In this document: positions 28,840 through 36,655 of the stretch, in pieces | Layout: the number at the start of each line of letters is the position of its first letter | Position numbering within the stretch: position 1 is the stretch's first letter | NCBI GenBank assembly: GCA_903884945.1 | Contig: CAISGR010000230.1 | Coordinates: forward strand, 1 to 39,175 | Direction: 5' to 3' | Length of the DNA stretch: 39,175 nucleotides | Origin: an uncultured bacterium | GTDB lineage: Bacteria; Pseudomonadota; Alphaproteobacteria; Sphingomonadales; Sphingomonadaceae | Made by a program: the position numbers and the translations under genes | The notes under the pieces: generated by a model | What the model was told of the DNA's origin: nothing | Seen by the model: only the letters and a program-made list of their open reading frames with translations | Databases searched by the model: none

Positions 28840-29686
28840 CCTTCCCGCCGATATCGCCGCCGCAATCGCCGATGCCAGCGGTTTCGTTTTCGACATGGAT
28901 GGCACGATTGCGCTCGGCGATGCCGCAAGCGGCGGTCATCGTGCGCTGCCGCACGCGACCGAGCTGCTGGCGGCGATCAAGGCACGCGGGGTGCCGCTGC
29001 GCGTCTTCACCAACGGCACCGCAAAGCCGCCCGCCGCTTATGCGGCGAGCCTGCGCAGCGCGGGCTTCGATCTCGACGACGGGGAGATGATGACACCCTC
29101 GTCCTCGGCCGCGGCCTGGTTCGTCCGGCAGGGCATCGGCAAGGTCCGCGTCCTCGGCGTGCAGGGCGTGATGACGCCGCTGCGGGATGCCGGCATCGAG
29201 ACGGTCGGGCCGCGCGAGGCGGCCAAGGGCGTCGAGGCGGTCTATACCGGCTGGTACCGCGACTTTGGCTTTCCCGACCTGGAAGCGGCCTGTGCCGATA
29301 TCTGGGCGGGGGCGGCACTCACGACGGCGAGCAATGTCCGCTTCTTTGCGACCGCGGCGGGACGCGCGATTGGATCCTCGTTCGCGATGAACGCGATGAT
29401 CACCGCGATGACGGGCACGACCGCACGGGTCCTCGGCAAGCCTTCGCGCATTGCGCTCGGCGAAGCCTGTCGATCGATGGGGCTGCGCGGCGCGGACCGG
29501 CGCCGGGTGATCGTCATCGGCGATGATCCGGGACTGGAGATGCGGATGGCGAACGACGCCGGGCTAATCGGGATCGGCATGACCACCGGACTGATGCAGC
29601 GCGCCTCGATCGATCAATTGCGGGCTGCCGAGCGCCCAGCGGCGCTACTCGACACGCTGGCGCCATTGCTGCGGGCGATCGGATGA
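28817..29686 (+). CDS. HAD-superfamily phosphatase (type IIA, NagD / p-nitrophenylphosphatase-like)
   Basis: A 289-residue phosphatase. Motif I is FDMDGT (Asp26 nucleophile, Asp28), motif II FTNGT (Thr65), motif III GKPS (Lys208) and motif IV VIGDDPGLE (Asp236, Asp237). The large cap inserted between motifs II and III is the IIA type, whose members include aryl-phosphate and phosphoglycolate phosphatases. The ATG at 28817 overlaps the transferase gene by 23 bases; a TTG at 28832 is an alternative. In the acetovanillone pathways a phosphatase (AcvF, HpeD) removes the phosphate from the aryl ring, and this gene is in the matching place. A general housekeeping role is less likely given the tight overlap. 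Confidence 0.88.
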   Translation: MPEPRLTDLPADIAAAIADASGFVFDMDGTIALGDAASGGHRALPHATELLAAIKARGVPLRVFTNGTAKPPAAYAASLRSAGFDLDDGEMMTPSSSAAAWFVRQGIGKVRVLGVQGVMTPLRDAGIETVGPREAAKGVEAVYTGWYRDFGFPDLEAACADIWAGAALTTASNVRFFATAAGRAIGSSFAMNAMITAMTGTTARVLGKPSRIALGEACRSMGLRGADRRRVIVIGDDPGLEMRMANDAGLIGIGMTTGLMQRASIDQLRAAERPAALLDTLAPLLRAIG

Positions 29687-29733
29687 TGGCCGCTTGAGAC
29701 AGGCTGCCCCCTCCCCCATAGGCTGCCGGCACG

Positions 29734-30207
29734 ATGGGAGTGACTGATTTGACGACAGCGGAGAATGCCGGCGACGCAGTTGATCTCGGTATATTGGGCT
29801 CGATGATCGGGTATCACCTGCGCCGGGCGCTCGGTGCGTTCAATATCGACTATGCCCGCGCCGTCGCGGGGACCGGAATCCGCCAGGGCCTGTTCGGCAT
29901 CCTCTCGGTGATTGCCGCCAATCCGGGGATCAGCCAGGGTATGGTCGGTCGTGCGCTCGGGATCCAGCGTGCGAATATGGTGGCCTTGATCAACGAACTG
30001 GTCGGGATGGGATATGTCGACCGCGAGGCTTCCGCGGACGACCGCCGGGCCTTTTCGCTTACCCTGACAGCTGCCGGCCACGCTATGCTGCAAGAGAGTG
30101 CCGTTCGCATTCGCGAGCATGAAGAACTGATGCTGGCGGGCCTTACCGCCGCCCAGCGCCGATCGCTGGCTGCCATGCTCGCAGAGATTGCGGCGGTCGA
30201 AATCTAA
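29734..30207 (+). CDS. MarR-family transcriptional regulator
   Basis: A 157-residue winged-helix regulator. The recognition region is ISQGMVGRALGIQRANMVALINELVGMGYVDRE, and the wing carries SADDRRAFSLTLT, both standard for MarR. Long helices at both ends form the dimer. MarR proteins usually repress a nearby operon until a phenolic or CoA-thioester ligand binds. It follows the HAD gene by 47 bp on the same strand and its stop overlaps that of the convergent fdsD by four bases. Whether it controls the carboxylase operon, the formate dehydrogenase operon or a distant gene is unclear. Confidence 0.9.
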   Translation: MGVTDLTTAENAGDAVDLGILGSMIGYHLRRALGAFNIDYARAVAGTGIRQGLFGILSVIAANPGISQGMVGRALGIQRANMVALINELVGMGYVDREASADDRRAFSLTLTAAGHAMLQESAVRIREHEELMLAGLTAAQRRSLAAMLAEIAAVEI

Positions 30208-30491
30208 CCGGCATCACTCCCGCCAGGCTGATCGACCGCGGCAAATTCGGTGGCCCTGCTTTGCGGCGCCGGCGCCCCGCGATCCCGGAGGCAGGTGACC
30301 GCGGCGCGGGCGATGTCGGAAAGCGTGGGATCGCCGACTTCGAGCCGCTCGAAAATCAGCCGCTTCATGCGCGGATCCCAGAAGCTCGCAATATGATCCG
30401 CCGTCGCGGCGACGGCATGGTCATGGCCAAGCGCCTCGAGATTCCGGCCGATCTGGTTGGCCATGTAGACCAGATGCTCGATGCTGTTCAT
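30204..30491 (-). CDS. fdsD: NAD-dependent formate dehydrogenase, delta subunit
   Basis: A 95-residue small protein. SIEHLVYMANQIGRNLEAL at the N-terminus and HIASFWDPRMKRLIFE in the middle are the FdsD signature. In Rhodobacter and Cupriavidus FdsD is needed for a stable, active soluble formate dehydrogenase. It is the last gene of the operon and its start overlaps the fdsA stop (ATGA, 30488-30491). The C-terminal 25 residues look unstructured and poorly conserved. Confidence 0.93.
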   Translation of the reverse strand: MNSIEHLVYMANQIGRNLEALGHDHAVAATADHIASFWDPRMKRLIFERLEVGDPTLSDIARAAVTCLRDRGAPAPQSRATEFAAVDQPGGSDAG

Positions 30492-33334
30492 TCCGCCGCC
30501 ACCGGTGGCGCGATGCGGCGCGACCGCTCGCTCAGTTGCTCATAATCCTCCTGCCAGTCAGTCGGTCCGTTGGAGGCAGAGATCTGAACCGCCGTGACCT
30601 TGTATTCCGGGCAGTTGGTCGCCCAGTCGCTATAGTCGGTCGTTACGACGTTCGCCTGGGTCTCGGGATGGTGGAAAGTCGTATAGACCACGCCCGGTGC
30701 AACCCGGCCAGTGACGAGCGCGCGCAAGGTCGTCTCGCCCGCGCGGCTGGCGAGCCTGACCCAGTCGCCGTCCTTGATGCCGCGATTCTCGGCATCGGTC
30801 GGATGAATTTCGAGCCGGTCCTCCGGGTGCCAGGCGGTGTTCGCCGTCCGCCTGGTCTGCGCACCGACATTGTAATGGGACAGGATGCGGCCGGTGGTAA
30901 GCAGCAGCGGAAAGCGCGGACCGGTCTTCTCGTCGGTGGGCACGTAATCGGTGACGACGAACTTGCCCTTGCCCCGCACGAACCCCTCGACGTGCATGAC
31001 CGGCGATCCGTGCGGCGCGGCCTGGTTGACCGGCCATTGCAGCGATCCGGCCTCATCGAGATGCGCGAAGCTCACCCCGGCGAAGCTGGGCGTTAGGCGC
31101 GCTATCTCGTCCATGATCTCGGACGGGTGGGTGTAGTTCCAGTCGAGCCCCATGGCGCGGGCCAGTTCCTGCGTGACCTCCCAATCGGCGAGACCATTGC
31201 GCGGGGACATCACCTTGCGCACCGGCTGGATGCGACGCTCGGCATTGGTGAAGGTCCCGTCCTTTTCGAGGAAGGTCGAGCCCGGCAGGAAGATATGCGC
31301 GTAGTTGGCGGTCTCGTTGAGGAAGAGATCGTGGACGATGACGCACTCCATTGCCGCGAGTCCGGCCGAGACATGGCGCGTATTGGGATCGGACTGCAGG
31401 ATGTCCTCGCCCTGGACGTAGAGCGCCTTGAACACGCCATCGACCGCTGCATCGAGCATGTTGGGGATGCGCAGGCCCGGCTCGGGATCGATCGGCACGC
31501 CCCAGTCCGCCTCGAACAAGGCGCGGGTCTCGGTGTCGGAGACGTGGCGATAGCCGGACAGTTCGTGCGGAAAGCTGCCCATGTCACAGGCGCCCTGGAC
31601 ATTGTTCTGCCCGCGCAGCGGGTTCACGCCGACCCCGGGGCGGCCGATATTGCCCGTCGCCATCGCGAGGTTGGCGATCGCCATCACGGTCGACGAGCCC
31701 TGGCTGTGCTCGGTGACGCCGAGGCCATAATAGATCGCGCCATTGCCGCCGGTCGCGAACAGCCGCGCGGCCGCGCGAAGCTCTGCCGCCGACACGCGGG
31801 TGACGGCCTCCAGCGTTTCCGGGCTGTGGCGCGCGTCGGAGACGAAGCGCGCCCAATCCTGATATTCGTCCCAGTCGCAACGGGCCCGGATGAATGCCTC
31901 GTCAGCCAGCCCCTCGGTGACGATCACATGGCCGATCGCGGTGAGCACAGCGACATTCGTGCCAGGCTGCAGCGCGAGGTGATGCGCTGCCTCGATATGG
32001 GGCGAGCGAACCAGATCGATCCGGCGCGGATCGATCACGATCAGCTTCGCCCCCTGGCGCAGGCGACGCTTCATCCGGCTGGCGAAGACAGGGTGAGCAT
32101 CGGTGGGATTGGCGCCGATCACGAGGATCACGTCGCTAAAGGCGACGCTGTCGAAATCCTGCGTACCGGCAGAGGTGCCGAACGTGGTCTTCAAGCCATA
32201 GCCGGTCGGCGAATGGCAGACGCGCGCGCAGGTATCGACATTATTGTTGCCGAATCCTGCGCGGATCAGCTTCTGGACGAGGAAGGTCTCCTCGTTGGTG
32301 CAGCGCGAGGAAGTGATCCCGCCAAGTGCCAGCCGGCCATATTTGTCCCGGATACGGTTCAACTCGCTGGCGGCATAAGCGAAGGCCTCGTTCCATTCGA
32401 CCTCGCGCCAGGGCTGATCGATGCTGGCGCGGATCATCGGCTTCAGGATCCGCTCCTGGTGCTGGGCATAGCCCCAGGCGAAACGGCCCTTGACGCAGCT
32501 ATGGCCACGATTGGCCTTGCCATCCTTCCATGGCACCATCCGCACCAGTTGCTCACCGCGCATCTCGGCGCGGAAGGTGCAACCGACGCCGCAATAGGCG
32601 CAGGTGGTGACGACCGAGCGTTCCGGAGTACCGATCTCGACGACCGCGCGTTCGGTGAGCGTGGCGGTCGGGCAGGCCTGGACGCAGGCGCCGCACGACA
32701 CGCATTCGGAGGAAAGGAAATCGTCGGCCGCCGTGCCCGCCGAAACCTTCGATCCGAAACCGTGCCCGTCGATCGTCAGCGCGAAGGTGCCCTGCACTTC
32801 GTCGCAGGCGCGCACGCAGCGCGAGCAGACGATGCACTTGGACGGATCGAAATCGAAATAGGGGTTGGACAGGTCCTTGGCCTGGCCGAGATGATTGGCG
32901 CCCTCATAGCCATAGCGCACGTCGCGCAGGCCGACCGCGCCGGCCTGATCCTGCAACTCGCAATCGCCGTTCGCCGCGCATGTCAGGCAGTCGAGCGGGT
33001 GATCGGAAATATAAAGCTCCATCACGCCCTTGCGCAGCTTCTGCAGCATCGGCGTCTGGGTGCGGACGACCATGCCGGGCTCGACCGGCGTCGTGCAGGA
33101 GGCCGGCGTGCCGCGCCGGCCATCGATCTCGACCAGGCAGAGCCGGCAGGACCCGAACTGCTTGAGGTTGTCGGTCGCGCAGAGCTTCGGGATCGCGGTG
33201 CCGATCTCGGCTGCCGCGCGCATCACCGTGGTGCCGGCGGGGACGCTCGCTTCGCGGCCGTCGATGGTGAGGGTGATCGTCTCCGCGGAATCCGAGGCGG
33301 GGGTGCCGAAATCGGCCTGGGGTTCATAGCCCAT
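30488..33334 (-). CDS. fdsA: NAD-dependent formate dehydrogenase, molybdenum alpha subunit
   Basis: A 948-residue catalytic subunit that oxidises formate to CO2 at a bis-MGD molybdenum centre. Iron-sulfur sites are readable in order: a 2Fe-2S domain (Cys52, 63, 66, 80), the His112/Cys116/119/125 cluster, two ferredoxin-type clusters (Cys167-177 and Cys211-221), and a 4Fe-4S site next to molybdenum (Cys245, 248, 252, 280). CARVCHSPT places the Mo ligand at Cys373 with His374 beside it; Cys in place of Sec fits the O2-tolerant FdsA type. The ATG at 33334 (MGYEPQADFG) was chosen; it overlaps the mobA-like gene by 11 bases. The subunit is cytoplasmic, with no Tat signal. Confidence 0.96.
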   Translation of the reverse strand: MGYEPQADFGTPASDSAETITLTIDGREASVPAGTTVMRAAAEIGTAIPKLCATDNLKQFGSCRLCLVEIDGRRGTPASCTTPVEPGMVVRTQTPMLQKLRKGVMELYISDHPLDCLTCAANGDCELQDQAGAVGLRDVRYGYEGANHLGQAKDLSNPYFDFDPSKCIVCSRCVRACDEVQGTFALTIDGHGFGSKVSAGTAADDFLSSECVSCGACVQACPTATLTERAVVEIGTPERSVVTTCAYCGVGCTFRAEMRGEQLVRMVPWKDGKANRGHSCVKGRFAWGYAQHQERILKPMIRASIDQPWREVEWNEAFAYAASELNRIRDKYGRLALGGITSSRCTNEETFLVQKLIRAGFGNNNVDTCARVCHSPTGYGLKTTFGTSAGTQDFDSVAFSDVILVIGANPTDAHPVFASRMKRRLRQGAKLIVIDPRRIDLVRSPHIEAAHHLALQPGTNVAVLTAIGHVIVTEGLADEAFIRARCDWDEYQDWARFVSDARHSPETLEAVTRVSAAELRAAARLFATGGNGAIYYGLGVTEHSQGSSTVMAIANLAMATGNIGRPGVGVNPLRGQNNVQGACDMGSFPHELSGYRHVSDTETRALFEADWGVPIDPEPGLRIPNMLDAAVDGVFKALYVQGEDILQSDPNTRHVSAGLAAMECVIVHDLFLNETANYAHIFLPGSTFLEKDGTFTNAERRIQPVRKVMSPRNGLADWEVTQELARAMGLDWNYTHPSEIMDEIARLTPSFAGVSFAHLDEAGSLQWPVNQAAPHGSPVMHVEGFVRGKGKFVVTDYVPTDEKTGPRFPLLLTTGRILSHYNVGAQTRRTANTAWHPEDRLEIHPTDAENRGIKDGDWVRLASRAGETTLRALVTGRVAPGVVYTTFHHPETQANVVTTDYSDWATNCPEYKVTAVQISASNGPTDWQEDYEQLSERSRRIAPPVAAE

Positions 33335-33857
33335 GATGCTGCTCCAAACGCGCCAGATCCTGGGGCGTGTTGATGTTGGCAGGAACGGTGATGCCGGCAA
33401 CAGCGCGCGCGCCGATCGCATCGGCGAAGGCCCGCATCGAGTGGCTGCCGTTTCCGAAGAGGATTTCCTCGAGGGCGCCCGCCGCCGCCGCAGGCCAGAT
33501 CCCGATAACCGGCTGGCTGGCGAGATAGGCGGGTCCGGGCTCGAGCAGGATGCGCAGGTTGGCGGGCAGGAACGCGCTGTCGACCGATATGCTCAGAACA
33601 TGGGAGAAGCCGTTCGCCAGCGCATGATGGAGCGCCCCCGCTAGGCCGCCCAGCGGCCCACCGCCGGGGGCGGGCCAGTCCTCCACCGAGTCAGCGAGCG
33701 CGGATGGGCGGCCAACGACGACCAGGGCATCGCAATATGGCCTGAGCGCCTCGACGGCATGCTCGAGCAGCGACCGGCCGTGCAGCAGCGCCTTGGCCTT
33801 GTCGGACCCGAAGCGGCTCGACTGCCCACCCGCCAGCACGGCACCGAGCACCCTCAT
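33324..33857 (-). CDS. mobA: MobA-like molybdenum cofactor guanylyltransferase
   Basis: A 177-residue nucleotidyltransferase. LAGGQSSRFGSDKAKALL is the MobA signature loop for GTP, SISVDSAFLP is the metal-binding Asp region, and NINTPQDLARLE the usual C-terminus. MobA attaches GMP to molybdopterin to make the bis-MGD cofactor that FdsA requires. It is slightly short but all three motifs are intact; the DxP motif around SVDSAF reads Ser where many have Pro or Met. It lies between fdhD and fdsA and overlaps both, so cofactor maturation is made with its client. It may be a second, dedicated copy. Confidence 0.9.
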   Translation of the reverse strand: MRVLGAVLAGGQSSRFGSDKAKALLHGRSLLEHAVEALRPYCDALVVVGRPSALADSVEDWPAPGGGPLGGLAGALHHALANGFSHVLSISVDSAFLPANLRILLEPGPAYLASQPVIGIWPAAAAGALEEILFGNGSHSMRAFADAIGARAVAGITVPANINTPQDLARLEQHHGL

Positions 33858-34654
33858 GCGATGCTCCCGTGCGGATCATTCAGGAGAAGCGCCGAGTCTG
33901 CGCGCGCGAGCGCGACCAGGGTCAGTCCGGCGGCTGTCGCGCGCTCGACGGCGAGGCTGGTCGGGGCAGAGATCGTGACTAGCATCGGACAGCCCGCGCG
34001 GACGGTCTTCTCGACCAGCTCATAACTGCAGCGCGCGCTGAGCAGGATGAAGCCGGACGCCGGATCGATCCCGGCAAGCGCAAGCGTGCCGACCAGCTTG
34101 TCGAGTGCATTGTGGCGGCCGACATCCTCGCAGGCGTGCAGGATAGCGCCATCGGGCGCACAAAAGGCAGCCGCATGGACCGCTCCGGTCGCCCGGGCCA
34201 GCGGCTGATGATCGGGCAAGGCGGCGAGCGCCGACGCGATCGCCGCGCGACTGGTCGCGATGCGCACGGTGACCGGCGGCAGCGGGCGGAGGACCTCATC
34301 GATATTGTCCATGCCGCACAGGCCGCAGCCGCTCTCCGATACGCGGGTACGGGCCCGGGCCAGCACCGGCTCCATCCGCGCCGCCGAGAGCGTGATCCGG
34401 ACAATCCAGCCGCCTCCGGCCTGGTGAATATCGACATTTTCGATATCCGCCGCGCGATCCGCTAGTCCCTCGCCGAGCGTCAGGCCGACCGCATAAGCCT
34501 CAAGATCATCGGGCGTCGCCATCATCACGGCATAGCCGATGCCATTATACTCGATCGCCACCGGCGCCTCGACCGGCACGCTGCGCAGCGAATCCAGATC
34601 CCCCGGCTCAGACAGCCCCAGCCGATGCACGGCAAAGGCGACCGAAGTGCTCAT
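33854..34654 (-). CDS. fdhD: Formate dehydrogenase accessory sulfurtransferase FdhD (FdsC)
   Basis: A 266-residue accessory protein that transfers sulfur to the molybdenum cofactor before insertion into formate dehydrogenase. SGCGLCGM carries the Cys110-x2-Cys113 loop needed for sulfur transfer. Other conserved FdhD parts are YAVGLTLGEGL, CEDVGRHNALDKL and LLSARCSYELVEKT. The start at 34654 (MSTSVAFAVHRLG) overlaps the fdsB stop by four bases; the longer open frame upstream is read-through inside fdsB. Rhodobacter fdsC encodes its homologue at a different position in the operon. Confidence 0.94.
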   Translation of the reverse strand: MSTSVAFAVHRLGLSEPGDLDSLRSVPVEAPVAIEYNGIGYAVMMATPDDLEAYAVGLTLGEGLADRAADIENVDIHQAGGGWIVRITLSAARMEPVLARARTRVSESGCGLCGMDNIDEVLRPLPPVTVRIATSRAAIASALAALPDHQPLARATGAVHAAAFCAPDGAILHACEDVGRHNALDKLVGTLALAGIDPASGFILLSARCSYELVEKTVRAGCPMLVTISAPTSLAVERATAAGLTLVALARADSALLLNDPHGSIA

Positions 34655-36120
34655 TCCGCCGCCACCTGCTCGGCTGCGAAATCCTCGGGGAAATGGGTGA
34701 TCGCGCTCATCACCGGATAGGGAGTGAACCCGCCGAGCGCACAAAGCGAGCCGAACTTCATCGTCTCGCAGAGATCCGCAACGAGCGCGAGCTGGGCCGC
34801 CGGATCGCCCCCCGCAAGCACCTTGTCGATCGTCTCGCGCCCGCGCGTCGCGCCGATCCGGCACGGCGTGCATTTGCCACAGCTTTCCGCGGCGCAGAAA
34901 TCGAAGGCGAAGCGTGCCTGCCGCGCCATGTCGACCGTGTCGTCGAACACCACAACGCCGCCATGGCCGATCAGCCCGTCCGCTGCGGCAAACGCCTCAT
35001 AGTCGAACGGCGTATCGAACAGGGCGGGCGGGAAATAGGCGCCGAGCGGCCCGCCGACCTGAACGGCGCGGACCGGCCGGCCGCTGGCGGTGCCACCACC
35101 AACGCCATTGACCAGTTCGCCGAGCGTAATTCCGAACGCCACCTCATACAGTCCGCCATGCCGGATGTTGCCGGCAAGCTGGATCGGCTTCGTCCCGCGC
35201 GACCGACCCATGCCATAGGCGGCATAGACCTCGGCGCCGTCAGCCAGGATATGGGGTATGGCGGCGAGCGTCAGCACGTTGTTCACGGCGGTCGGCCTGC
35301 CGAACAGCCCTTCGATCGCGGGAAGCGGGGGCTTGGCGCGGACCTCGCCGCGCTTCCCCTCCAGGCTGTTGAGCAGCGACGTCTCCTCGCCGCAGACGTA
35401 GGCGCCGGCGCCGACCCGAACATGCAGCACGACGGGCGCTACGATCGCGCGCGATGCCGCGATCGCTGCCTCCAGCTTGCGGACCGCATGCGGATATTCG
35501 GAGCGGACATAGATATAGCCAGTCTCGGCACCGATCGCCTGCGCGGCGATCGCCATGCCCTCGATCAGGCAATAGGGATCGCCCTCCATCAGCATGCGAT
35601 CGGCGAAGGTGCCGCTATCCCCTTCATCCGCGTTGCAGACGATATATTTGCACGCCCCGGGCGCTGCCGCGACGGTGCGCCACTTGATGCCCGTCGGGAA
35701 ACCGGCCCCGCCGCGCCCGCGCAGGCCGGAGGCCATCACTTCGTCCACCGTCGCCGCCGGCCCGATCGCCCGGGCACGCTCAAGCCCCTTCCAGCCGCCG
35801 GTCGCGGCATAGTCGTCGAGGCTCAGTGGCCTGGTTCGACCGGCGCGGGCAAAGGTCAGGCGCTGCTGCCCGGCGATGAATGGATGTTCCGCGATCGGGC
35901 CGATCGCCAGGGCACCGGCATTCCCCGCCATAATCGCCGCGACATCATCGACACTAGCCGGGCCGAACCCCATCCCATCGATCTCGACGAGCGGCTCGAG
36001 CCAATGCATGCCCCAGCTCGACACACGCTCGACCTCGGCACCATGCTGCACAAATGCTGCAGCAAGCGCCTCAGCGCCGCAGGCGAGCGCGACCGCGTCG
36101 TCGGAGATCCGGACCTTCAT
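34651..36120 (-). CDS. fdsB: NAD-dependent formate dehydrogenase, beta subunit (FMN, NAD+ site)
   Basis: A 489-residue NuoF-like subunit that passes electrons to NAD+. An N-terminal thioredoxin-like segment (about residues 1-70) precedes GLRGRGGAGFPTGIKW, the FMN/NADH motif, and YIVCNADEGDSGTFADR. ESCGKCTPCRIG with a later Cys (GSLCALGG) binds the 4Fe-4S cluster. GAGAYVCGEETSLLNSLEG is the second NuoF block. The ATG at 36120 (MKVRISDDAVAL) overlaps the fdsG stop by four bases. The N-terminal segment may carry another redox or structural role, as in other FdsB proteins. Confidence 0.96.
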   Translation of the reverse strand: MKVRISDDAVALACGAEALAAAFVQHGAEVERVSSWGMHWLEPLVEIDGMGFGPASVDDVAAIMAGNAGALAIGPIAEHPFIAGQQRLTFARAGRTRPLSLDDYAATGGWKGLERARAIGPAATVDEVMASGLRGRGGAGFPTGIKWRTVAAAPGACKYIVCNADEGDSGTFADRMLMEGDPYCLIEGMAIAAQAIGAETGYIYVRSEYPHAVRKLEAAIAASRAIVAPVVLHVRVGAGAYVCGEETSLLNSLEGKRGEVRAKPPLPAIEGLFGRPTAVNNVLTLAAIPHILADGAEVYAAYGMGRSRGTKPIQLAGNIRHGGLYEVAFGITLGELVNGVGGGTASGRPVRAVQVGGPLGAYFPPALFDTPFDYEAFAAADGLIGHGGVVVFDDTVDMARQARFAFDFCAAESCGKCTPCRIGATRGRETIDKVLAGGDPAAQLALVADLCETMKFGSLCALGGFTPYPVMSAITHFPEDFAAEQVAAE

Positions 36121-36563
36121 GTCTGCGCCTCGATCAGGTCGGCCAGCCGGGCCGCATCGAGGCGCGCATGCACTTTCCCGCCGATCATCGCCGCCGGGCC
36201 GACGATGCACAACCCCAGGCAATAGACCGTCTCGATCGCGACGCGGCCCGCCGCACGTGCCTGCGCACCAGCGACCAGCGCCTCGACGCCGCGCGCCTGG
36301 CACGCCTCGGCACGGCACAGTTTCAGGATTGGCCGAGCCTCGGCCCGCTCGCGGAAATCGTGGTAGAAGCTGACGACGCCGTGCACTTCGGCCCGGCTGA
36401 GATTAAGCGCGGCAGCGACGCGACGCGTGGCATGATCGTCGATGCAGCCGAACTCGGCCTGGATATCGTGCAGGATCGGGAGCAACGGCCCTTCGCTCCC
36501 GAGATGACGCGAGATCGCGGCGTCGAGGCGCGCATCATGCTGCGATGACAGGGGATCGACCAT
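36117..36563 (-). CDS. fdsG: NAD-dependent formate dehydrogenase, gamma subunit (2Fe-2S)
   Basis: A NuoE-like subunit of about 148 residues from MVDPLSSQHD. The 2Fe-2S ligands are visible as two pairs: CRAEAC and CLGLC. VHGVVSFYHDFR and PILHDIQAEFG are family blocks. Two starts are plausible: 36563 gives the usual FdsG length, and 36587 adds eight residues; neither has a convincing Shine-Dalgarno. First gene of the fds operon and divergent from the acyl-CoA dehydrogenase gene, across a short region that holds the TATGCAACAC motif. Confidence 0.9.
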   Translation of the reverse strand: MVDPLSSQHDARLDAAISRHLGSEGPLLPILHDIQAEFGCIDDHATRRVAAALNLSRAEVHGVVSFYHDFRERAEARPILKLCRAEACQARGVEALVAGAQARAAGRVAIETVYCLGLCIVGPAAMIGGKVHARLDAARLADLIEAQT

Positions 36564-36609
36564 GGGTGTGAGACTAGTCCTGTTCATTGCCGCTGACAAA
36601 TCCAATTGA

Positions 36610-36619
36610 TATGCAACAC
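36610..36619. promoter_or_regulatory. TATGCAACAC motif, copy 2 (fdsG / acyl-CoA dehydrogenase gap)
   Basis: This exact 10-mer, also at 21044-21053, lies 36 bp before the chosen acyl-CoA dehydrogenase start and 47 bp from the fdsG start. Copy 2 overlaps an upstream in-frame ATG, so if the dehydrogenase started there it would be coding. Its place between divergent genes favours a regulatory role. Confidence 0.3.
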
Positions 36620-36655
36620 AAACGATTTCGACTGCAGCAAGACGGGATAAGAACC

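Noticed and set aside
31127..33373. 748-codon open frame on the plus strand opposite fdsA
   Set aside because: Antisense shadow. The fdsA frame has ordered iron-sulfur and molybdenum motifs; the opposite frame is rich in Asp, Arg, Gly and His with no domain, as expected from GC-rich complement.
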